A stretch of 64,000 nucleotides of DNA, taken from positions 62,001 to 126,000 of the forward strand of contig CAWELJ010000014.1 in assembly GCA_963809825.1 (NCBI GenBank), in the 5' to 3' direction. The stretch is from Bog-473 sp963809825. GTDB lineage: Bacteria > Actinomycetota > Acidimicrobiia > Acidimicrobiales > RAAP-2. Shown one piece after another: positions 58,316-64,000 of the stretch (position 1 is the stretch's first letter; every line of letters begins with the position of its first letter). The notes below the pieces were generated by a model. That model was given only the letters and a program-made list of their open reading frames with translations, ran no database searches and had not been told where the DNA came from. Both the position numbers and the translations under genes were made by a program.

Positions 58316-59485
58316 ATGGCAGAACCAGTCAAGCAATCGACAACGGTGCCCCTCCGGTGGGACGAGGTGTACTACACGAACTGCCCGATGGTGTCGGCGA
58401 ACAACATCGATCAGGAGCTCGGGTGGTGCAAGGAAGAGTTCAAGAAGATCGGCGTCGAGTACGCCTACTTCCGCTCCCGCCCCGAGAACAACTGGTACCC
58501 GCACTACATCCACAATCTCGACAATCTGTTCCGGTTCGGCGGCCTCTATCCGCCGATTAACGTCCACGCCGACATCCGGCGCACCCGACTGCTCGGGGCA
58601 ACCCAGGTGTGGGAGGGCGGGGCGCTCCTGGTCCGGGCCCGGGACGACATCTTCACAATGCAGGAGCTGAAGGGCAAGAAGGTCGGCCTTACCAAGAGCC
58701 TGAACACCATCAAGAACGACTGGTGGCGCGTGCAGGAGGAGGCCGGCATCGAGCTCATGCTCCGGGTCAACGGGATGACCCGCGACGACGTCGAGATCGT
58801 CGAGTTCCCCTATCCCGACGACTGGTACGACAAGCCGGAGATGCTGCAAGTCAACATGAACAACCCGTCGGAGCTGTGGCTGCGCCGCGATCACAAGCAC
58901 GACTTGGCCTTCCGGCCGCTGGAGACCGCCCTCGAGAACGGGACGGTTGACGCCATCTACACCCAGAGCAAGGTCTTCCAGCACCTCCAGGAGGCGACCG
59001 GCAAGTTCAAGGCCATCGAGGACCTGTCACGCCGGCCCGACTGGAGCCTGCAAATGGCGAACTGCCCGGCCGTCATCACTTGCACCGACGTGATGGCCGA
59101 CGAGCACCCCGAGCTGGTGATCGCCTACATGCGGGCGATGATCAAGGTCGGGCGCTGGGCCAATGCGAACAAGCACGCCGCAGCCGGCATCCTCAACCGC
59201 CAGACCTTCTACCGGGACGTGGAGGACACCTACCAGGGCATCAAGGACGTCGACCTCGTCCCGAACCTGTCGCCCCAGAACATGGTGTCCATCGAGATCG
59301 GCAAGGACTTCATGCTGAGTCACGGCTACATCCACCGCGACTTCGACGTCCACGAGTGGGCCGCACCCGAGTTCCTCGAGGAAGCGGCCAAGCAGCTGCT
59401 CGAGGAGGAGTGGGCCATGGTGACGATGGCGAAGCTCCCCGAGCCGACCAAGCTCGAGGCGACCGGACACCTGCGCCTGGGCTGA
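58316..59485 (+). CDS. DszB-like sulfinate desulfinase / ABC-type binding-fold protein
   Basis: A 389-residue cytosolic protein (no signal peptide) with the type-2 periplasmic-binding fold used by the biodesulfurisation enzyme DszB. Matches to DszB: YTNCPMV (Cys 23, DszB Cys27 sits in YSNCP), RFGGLYPP with Arg 73 (DszB Arg70 in TRFGGEIPP), His 63 ten residues before it (DszB His60), RRTRLLGAT, and a C-terminal EWAAPEFLEE. The catalytic Cys-His-Arg set is thus conserved. DszB releases sulfite from 2'-hydroxybiphenyl-2-sulfinate. GAGGAG precedes ATG 58316. A binding-protein role without catalysis is the alternative. Confidence 0.68.
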   Translation: MAEPVKQSTTVPLRWDEVYYTNCPMVSANNIDQELGWCKEEFKKIGVEYAYFRSRPENNWYPHYIHNLDNLFRFGGLYPPINVHADIRRTRLLGATQVWEGGALLVRARDDIFTMQELKGKKVGLTKSLNTIKNDWWRVQEEAGIELMLRVNGMTRDDVEIVEFPYPDDWYDKPEMLQVNMNNPSELWLRRDHKHDLAFRPLETALENGTVDAIYTQSKVFQHLQEATGKFKAIEDLSRRPDWSLQMANCPAVITCTDVMADEHPELVIAYMRAMIKVGRWANANKHAAAGILNRQTFYRDVEDTYQGIKDVDLVPNLSPQNMVSIEIGKDFMLSHGYIHRDFDVHEWAAPEFLEEAAKQLLEEEWAMVTMAKLPEPTKLEATGHLRLG

Positions 59486-59554
59486 CGACCGAGGGCGTCG
59501 GAAGCCCCTGGCCGCAGATCAGAACGAATCAGACCGAACAAAGGAGCGAATCCT

Positions 59555-59950
59555 GTGAGTACGACCGCAATGCAGATGATCGTCGACGCCAAGGGCCAGG
59601 TGGGATCCGTCGCACCGAAGGCCGCAGCCGACGAGCTCGCCTCGGGGGCTGCCGTGTTCGTCGATGTCCGAGAGCCCGAGGAGTGGCAGCACGGGCACAT
59701 CGACGGGTCGGTGCCGGCCCCCAGGGGTCTGGTCGAGTTCTTCGCCGATCCCACCAGTCCCCGCCACAAGGAGGCACTCGACCCCGCCAAGCGCACCATC
59801 GTGGTGTGCGCGTCGGGCGCCCGCGCCACTCTGGCGGCGTTGACGCTCAAGACCATGGGCTACGAGGACCCCGTCGTCCTCGAGGGCGGGCTCAAGGGAT
59901 GGGAGGACGCCGGGCTGCCAACCACCGAGCACGAGTACACGGGGATCTAG
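59555..59950 (+). CDS. Rhodanese-like sulfurtransferase
   Basis: A 131-residue single rhodanese domain. FVDVREPEEWQHGHIDGSV (about residues 35-53) and the active-site loop VCASGARA with Cys near residue 88, plus LEGGLKGWEDAGLP, are the family signatures. The Cys takes up a persulfide sulfur and hands it to an acceptor. GTG 59555 is preceded by AAAGGAG. It lies 69 bases after the desulfinase-like gene on the same strand, so the pair may handle sulfur released from an organosulfur substrate. Confidence 0.82.
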   Translation: MSTTAMQMIVDAKGQVGSVAPKAAADELASGAAVFVDVREPEEWQHGHIDGSVPAPRGLVEFFADPTSPRHKEALDPAKRTIVVCASGARATLAALTLKTMGYEDPVVLEGGLKGWEDAGLPTTEHEYTGI

Positions 59951-60554
59951 CGAGGACAGGAGGCGCCCGGGGCGCGTCCCCGCTCCGGGTGTCAGGACCC
60001 AGATCAATCGATTTCGTAAGCCAGCAGTAAGCGGCGGTCAAGGGCGCCGAAGGCCGGCGTAGCGGACCCTTGAGGGCCGCGTTGAGAGTCCCGGTGATTC
60101 TCACAATGGGGGAGGCCGGCGCGCTGGCGGCCGGCCTGGATGCCCCTCCTTGCCACTGGAGTCGACCTGGGTTTCCCGGGCGGCAGGTCCCTCGGAGATC
60201 GTCGGTGTAGCGGCTCGAGAAAGGTTTCGATGATGTGTTTGGCCGTCATCGGGGCCGGAGGTCCCGACCGCCCGCCGAGGCGGCGGCGCAGCCGCCGACG
60301 ACGGCGAAGGCGGCTTGAAGCAGTAGAGAAAAGTTCTCAAAATTCAGGCACGGCTGACGTCTTTGGGCGATGTCCATCGGTCAATGCGGGAACCGACGTC
60401 ATGATCGACTTGGTCCGTAGCTGGCTGTGCAGGGCTGTCCATGCCCATCCGTGTGCCGTTCGTTGGCACGCTGGATGCAGTTATCGGGTAGCGATTTTCG
60501 CGACCGTCTGACCAAGGTGTTGTCCCATTTCGTGGTGCTCATTGCCCGGCGGAT
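59951..60554 (+). other. Non-coding stretch after the rhodanese gene
   Basis: No gene is supported in about 604 bases. At 60038-60073 TCAAGGG and CCCTTGA enclose an inner CGCCG/CGGCG stem, a branched hairpin that could end the desulfinase-rhodanese transcript. GC-rich imperfect repeats follow near 60270-60310. The end approaches the IS30 remnant, whose terminal repeat may lie near 60510-60535. Confidence 0.4.
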
Positions 60555-60740
60555 TCAACCGGTCAATGCAATGAGTTCGGCGAATCGCTCTGATGGTTTC
60601 ATGAATCCGAGTCGCTTGCGAGGGCGGTCGTTGAGGCTGCGGGCGATGGCATCGAGGTCGGCCCGAGTGAGCTTTGAGAAGTCCATGCCGCGCGGCAGGT
60701 ATTGACGCAAGAGGCCGTTGGTGTTCTCGTTGCTCGGGCG
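60555..60740 (-). pseudogene. IS30-family transposase, C-terminal remnant
   Basis: The last 61 codons of an IS30-type transposase are visible (NENTNGLLRQYLPRG, FSKLTRADLDAIARSLNDR, FMKPSERFAELIAL). This is the end of the DDE domain after the third acidic residue (the E of NENTNG). The upstream part is absent: at about 60740-60757 the DNA changes to the integrase remnant on the opposite strand. It is therefore a truncated insertion sequence. Confidence 0.75.
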
Positions 60741-60744
60741 CTGC

Positions 60745-61101
60745 CTGGGTCGCTGGAGCATCCACGAGCTGCGCCACTCGTGCGCATCGCTGATGCTGGC
60801 CATGGAAGTGCCGCTCGAGGTCGTCTCCGACGCGCTCGGCCACTCGTCCATCCGGGTCACCAAGGACGTCTACGGCCACCTGCTGGCGTCGTCGAAGATG
60901 AAGGCCGCCGAGGCGATGCGCAAGACGTTGTGGCTTGAGGAGCTGCCGACCTTTGAACCATTGGCTACAGAATTGGCTACAAGTTCGGACGGTGGAGCGA
61001 GCGGCAGCACGCCGACCAGCGATTCAGTGCGCCCCTCGGGATTTGAACCCGAAACCTGCGGATTAAGAGTCCGAGGCTGGAGGGTCCATGAGTTCTTCTG
61101 A
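60745..61101 (+). pseudogene. Tyrosine recombinase (phage-type integrase), C-terminal remnant
   Basis: From SIHELRHSCASLM onward the catalytic C terminus of a tyrosine integrase is readable: the HxxR pair in HELRH, the second His in LGHSSIRV and the nucleophile Tyr in DVYGHLL. The N-terminal two thirds are replaced by the IS30 remnant. The 3' end runs through the tRNA-Lys-like copy B (61026-61069), encoding PSGFEPETCG, which is the usual arrangement for an integrase next to its attachment site. The protein cannot be functional. Confidence 0.75.
61026..61069 (-). repeat. tRNA-Lys 3'-end scar, copy B (attachment-site core)
   Basis: A 44-base block read on the minus strand as the anticodon loop CTCTTAA, variable region, T-arm and 3' acceptor strand of tRNA-Lys(CUU). 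It equals copy C (62447-62490) at 43 of 44 positions. The 5' half of a tRNA is absent, so it is a truncated copy left by integration at a tRNA-Lys gene. Confidence 0.7.
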
Positions 61102-61279
61102 GTCTGTGACCTGCGGTTATATCCAGTCTTGATCCAGGGATTCGGTTGATGTCCACCCAGTACCACGCAGATAGTGGGTTGGATAGTGGGGAGGGGCACG
61201 TGGCGAGGTCGGGGGATTCTGACGGAATCGGTCCCACTCTTCCGGTCCATTCTGATCTGTTATCTGGTATCATATCACC

Positions 61280-61900
61280 GTGGATGGAAAAGCCGAAGCA
61301 AGCGCAATCCTTCGTCAGTTGCGGCGAGAGAGTGGCCTGACTCAGCGCGACTTGGCCGCGAAGGCTGGTGTTCCCCAATCGACTATCGCCGAAGTCGAAG
61401 TTGGACAAAGAGAGCCATCACTGACCTTGCTGAGCAGGATCGCCGAGTCCGCCGGCCAGTCCATCGCCATACGGCTGGCCCCTTTGCCGCGGCACAGTGC
61501 GGTTGGCACCGCCAACACGATCAAAGATCGGCTGTATGGGGATGCGGGTGAAGGGCTGTCACTCGATATTCGTGAGGATGGTGCGCTTCGCGCTGTCATC
61601 GATCTGAAAGACGCCCTTCGGCGATCCAGCGATGAGGGATTCGATGCCCTTACCAGCCAGGCCCCAGGCCTCGTCGGGGACACGCGTTGGGACGCTTTCC
61701 TCGCTGCGATTGTTGAAGATGAGGCGGCCAGGAAGGCGATCTCTCCACCTCGCTGGACCAATGACCCGAATAGGTTCAACCGACCCTTCTGGTATCTCTC
61801 CAAGAACCCGAGATTCCATACCTGGGAGATCGCCAACTCGCCTGGAGCGCTCATCCGTCACGGCGTGTTTGCTGCGGAAGATGAACTTGAGAGTGTCTGA
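61280..61900 (+). CDS. XRE-family regulator / putative antitoxin
   Basis: A 206-residue protein with a Cro/C1-type helix-turn-helix at residues about 10-55 (LRRESGLTQRDLAAKAGVPQ, STIAEVEVGQREPSL). The rest includes a region ending NRPFWYLSKNPRFHTWEI of unknown role. GTG 61280 has no ribosome site, and a TATCAT element lies 7 bases before it, suggesting a leaderless transcript. It overlaps the nucleotidyltransferase gene by 20 bases, the layout of a toxin-antitoxin pair, with this gene as the likely antitoxin. Confidence 0.72.
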   Translation: MDGKAEASAILRQLRRESGLTQRDLAAKAGVPQSTIAEVEVGQREPSLTLLSRIAESAGQSIAIRLAPLPRHSAVGTANTIKDRLYGDAGEGLSLDIREDGALRAVIDLKDALRRSSDEGFDALTSQAPGLVGDTRWDAFLAAIVEDEAARKAISPPRWTNDPNRFNRPFWYLSKNPRFHTWEIANSPGALIRHGVFAAEDELESV

Positions 61901-62429
61901 TCTCAACCGCGACGAAATGGAGTCGGCGCTCGCCGAACTTGCAGACCAACTCAATGCTCGTAACGTCAAGGCCAAGATCTACTTGGTTGGCGGGGCGGTA
62001 ATGGTGCTTGCGTTCGATGCTCGGTTCACCACCGGAGACATTGATGGCTCGATTCATCCGACAGATGACGTGCTCGCCGTCGTTGCTGAGATCGGTGAAC
62101 GCCGAGGGCTCGGGGCCGAGTGGCTCAACAACTCGGCTGCACAGTTCATACCGGTATTCAAGGAGCCCAACTGGCAACCGATACTCAAGGCGGGGAACGT
62201 TGAGATTGTCGCCGCCGATGAGCGAACGATGTTGGCCATGAAGATGCGGGCCGGCCGTGGGTCGCGGGACCGTCCAGACATCAACTTCCTCGTCAAAAGA
62301 TGTGGCATCACCAGCGTTGCCGAGGCGGTAGAGCTGTATGAGGAGTTCTTTCCCGAAGACCCGCTTCCGGATCGAACGCTCCCGCTGCTCGACGAAGCCA
62401 TCGTGGCGCTCGGTTCCAAGTCACCGTGA
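61881..62429 (+). CDS. Nucleotidyltransferase-fold protein (DUF6036-like), putative toxin
   Basis: A 182-residue protein. YLVGGAVMVLAFDARFTTGDID holds the GG..x..GDID-type motif of the Pol-beta-like nucleotidyltransferase fold (GG near residue 39, DID near residue 57), and MLAMKMRAGRGSRDRPDINFL resembles the conserved C-terminal Lys/Asp region of the AbiEii-like group. ATG 61881 starts inside the XRE gene. Both genes lie between two tRNA-Lys-like repeats. By analogy this is the toxin of a TA or abortive-infection module; the substrate (such as a tRNA) is not known. Confidence 0.68.
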   Translation: MNLRVSDLNRDEMESALAELADQLNARNVKAKIYLVGGAVMVLAFDARFTTGDIDGSIHPTDDVLAVVAEIGERRGLGAEWLNNSAAQFIPVFKEPNWQPILKAGNVEIVAADERTMLAMKMRAGRGSRDRPDINFLVKRCGITSVAEAVELYEEFFPEDPLPDRTLPLLDEAIVALGSKSP

Positions 62430-62446
62430 CTTCGTCAAGCTCAGAG

Positions 62447-62490
62447 AGTGCGCCCCTCGGGATTCGAACCCGAAACCTGCGGATTAAGAG
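62447..62490 (-). repeat. tRNA-Lys 3'-end scar, copy C (attachment-site core)
   Basis: The 44-base core again, on the minus strand with TTCGAATC in the T-loop (one base different from copy B). It lies 17 bases after the stop of the nucleotidyltransferase gene and closes the 1.4 kb XRE/nucleotidyltransferase segment. As with A and B the 5' half of the tRNA is absent. Confidence 0.7.
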
Positions 62491-62492
62491 AC

Positions 62493-62659
62493 CGAAGCGG
62501 GGAGTCCGGGGAGTACCGTCCATGCCGCTGACCTGGTGTGACGTCCAGGGCTCGTCCGTGGGATTAGGTGTATCGGACCCCGTATCGCTGAGATAGTGGG
62601 GAGGACAATGGGGACGGATGCTGGGGAGGCGGACGAGCTGCGCTACCTGGCTCAGCCAT
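62493..62659 (+). repeat. Tandem repeat unit 1
   Basis: A 167-base unit starting CGAAGCGG and ending CTCAGCCAT. It is followed after 5 bases by a nearly identical copy. It shares GAGATAGTGGGGAGG-type words with the DNA just before the XRE gene (near 61173-61195). No protein is supported in it. Confidence 0.75.
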
Positions 62660-62664
62660 AGGAG

Positions 62665-62832
62665 CGAAGCGGAGAGTCCGGGAGTACAATCCAGTCCGTT
62701 GACCTGGTGTGACGTCTAGGGCTCGTCCGTGGGATTAGGTGTATCGCGACCCCGTATCGCTGAGATAGTGGGGGAGGACAATGGGGACGGATGCTGGGGA
62801 GGCGGACGAGCTCCGCTACCTGGCTCAGCCAT
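62665..62832 (+). repeat. Tandem repeat unit 2
   Basis: A 168-base copy of unit 1 with scattered substitutions and one-base indels (for example CGGACC versus CGCGACC). The two copies plus copy C upstream suggest repeated recombination at the island boundary. Confidence 0.75.
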
Positions 62833-62924
62833 CGTCAACGCCCTCAGCGTGAGCCTTCGGGACAGGTGTTGACCGCTTACACGCGCACCAATAGTGGACG
62901 TCAGTCCACGGAAAGGGGTGCCCG

Positions 62925-63211
62925 TTGGGTCGCCTGTCGCAGTATCCAGAGGAGTTCCGGCGTGAAGCGGTCTGGTCCTCACCACCGACAAACCGATGGC
63001 CGAGGTTTCTCGAGATCGGCGTCAACTACAGACGCTCGGGAACTGGGTCCGCTCCGACAAGTATCGCCGGAGCGGGACGCCGCTCCCGGAGCCATCAGCG
63101 AGAGCGAGCGCCACGAGCTGACGGGCTGCGCAGGAGAACGCCGAGCTCAAGACCGAGCGTGAGATCCTGCGCAAGGCGTCCGCGTATTTTGCGCGGGAGA
63201 CGATGCGGTGA
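62925..63211 (+). pseudogene. IS3-type orfA (transposase N-terminal part), frameshifted
   Basis: The reading starts at TTG 62925 with GRLSQYPEEFRREAV in one frame, moves to TTDKPMAEVS in a second, back to EIGVNY, and ends ENAELKTEREILRKASAYFA in a third. This is the helix-turn-helix and leucine-zipper protein of IS3 elements, normally about 95-100 residues. At least three shifts make it non-functional. Confidence 0.75.
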
Positions 63212-64000
63212 GCCGCTTTCGCTTCGTCTCCGAGTTCGCCCCCGACTATGGGGTCAAGCGGCTCTGCCGAGTGCTCAAGGTCTCGCGTTCTGGCTATTAC
63301 ACCTGGGCCCGGCGCCCACCGTCGTCGCACAGCGTGCGAGACGCGGAGCTGGCCGGGTTGATCACCGAGATCCACCGGCGCTCGCGGCGGACCTATGGCG
63401 CACCGCGGGTCCACGCCGAGCTGTGTCGCCTCGACCAGCGCTGCGGCCGCAAGCGCGTCGCCCGCCTGATGGCCACCGAAGGCCTGGTCGGGGCGCATGC
63501 CCGCAAGCGCTGGCGCACCGGCAAGCCTGACACCGCTCCGGCACCGGACCTCGTGAACCGCAACTTCGACCCGGCCCGGGCCGACCAGATCTGGGCGGCC
63601 GACGTCACCCAGTTCTGGACCGGTGAGGGTTGGCTCTACTTCGCCGGGGTGACGACCTGTTCTCCCGGCGCGTCGTCGGCTGGGCCATGTCCGCATCACC
63701 GGACGCCGATCTGGTCATCGACGCCCTCGTCATGGCCTTCGAGCGCCGGCGTCCGGACGAAAAGCCCATTCACCATTCGGACCGCGGTGGGATCTACACG
63801 TCGCTGGCATTCGGCAAGCGGGCCACCGATCTGGGCATCACCCGGTCCTTCGGCTCCACCGGAGACGCTACGACAACTCCGCCGTCGAGGCTGTGGGGCC
63901 ACCCTCAAGCGGGAATTGCACTGGAATACGGGCGCAAGACCTGGCCGACGGGATCGCTGCGCGGTGTCGACTAATCGAGGGTTCTACAACCCGAGAGGAA
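63208..64000 (+). pseudogene. IS3-type orfB (transposase DDE domain), frameshifted
   Basis: GTG 63208 starts SRFRFVSEFAPDYGVKRLCR and runs to YFAGV near 63650, where the frame shifts to DLFSRRVVGWAMS; a further shift near 63870 is needed to reach the third acidic residue (NSAVEA), then another for TLKRELHW. The DDE residues are seen in AADVTQ, HHSDRG and NSAVEA, but in three different frames. It ends at or just past the window edge. Confidence 0.75.

Larger units (their letters stand above)
62925..64000 (+). mobile_element. Degraded IS3-family insertion sequence, continuing past the window
   Basis: Two overlapping reading frames, orfA and orfB, in the IS3 style (orfA stop TGA and orfB GTG overlap at 63208-63211). 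Several frameshifts break both. The last bases encode GFYNPRG, close to the C terminus of orfB, so only the terminal repeat should lie beyond the window. The left end is uncertain, somewhere between 62833 and 62925. Confidence 0.75.

Noticed and set aside
62493..62832. A CRISPR array
   Set aside because: There are only two long units without short repeats and unique spacers; it is a simple tandem duplication.

Overview
The window is about 64 kb of GC-rich DNA from an actinobacterium. Acyl-CoA, F420-type and SDR enzymes, mycobacterial-style NDH-2, GTG/TTG starts with strong GGAGG sites, a LigD-type NHEJ ligase and DosR-like promoter boxes all fit. An Acidimicrobiia-like lineage is my best guess, but no rRNA or marker gene is present to confirm it. 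No complete tRNA, rRNA or CRISPR array was seen.

1-19 kb is catabolic and housekeeping: two amidohydrolase-2 proteins flanking an acetoacetate-decarboxylase-like protein, a methyltransferase, a DMT transporter, an enoyl reductase-like SDR with an acyl-CoA dehydrogenase, NDH-2 with a Nudix hydrolase, an aldo/keto reductase, ArfB, SurE, an aldose epimerase, a second SDR, an MpaB-like oxygenase, a ketopantoate reductase-like protein, a frameshifted DinB protein, a PPOX/F420 protein and an arylsulfatase. 19-26 kb holds a beta-propeller protein and a minus-strand sugar operon (PfkB kinase, ROK kinase, xylose-type binding protein, ATPase, permease).

26-46 kb is the most coherent block. It encodes an acetyl-CoA hydrolase/transferase, PEP synthase, an enoyl-CoA hydratase, a GH43-like lipoprotein, a four-gene pyruvate:ferredoxin oxidoreductase operon whose last subunit is a GltD-like FAD/NAD(P)/ferredoxin protein, a GAPDH, a complete group-3b-type NAD(P)-linked [NiFe] hydrogenase with a cNMP-domain protein and maturation protease, and a phosphoribosyltransferase-hydrolase fusion. 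Short boxes close to GGGACCTTTGGCCCTA stand before most of these units, and again before an arylsulfatase (56.9 kb) and a desulfinase-like gene (58.3 kb). They resemble mycobacterial DosR boxes. I infer a hypoxia/redox regulon that disposes of reductant by fermentation and hydrogen metabolism.

46-57 kb holds a TIG-domain membrane protein, an isopropylmalate/isocitrate dehydrogenase-like enzyme, a split LigD (ligase plus separate polymerase), membrane proteins, a VOC protein, a K+ channel, a YihY/BrkB protein and the second arylsulfatase.

57-64 kb is mobile DNA. Three partial copies of a tRNA-Lys 3' end look like attachment-site scars. The first interval carries a TetR regulator, a DszB-like sulfinate desulfinase, a rhodanese and an integrase remnant cut by an IS30 remnant. 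The second carries an XRE regulator plus nucleotidyltransferase pair. Beyond lie a 167-bp tandem duplication and a frameshifted IS3-family element running off the end.
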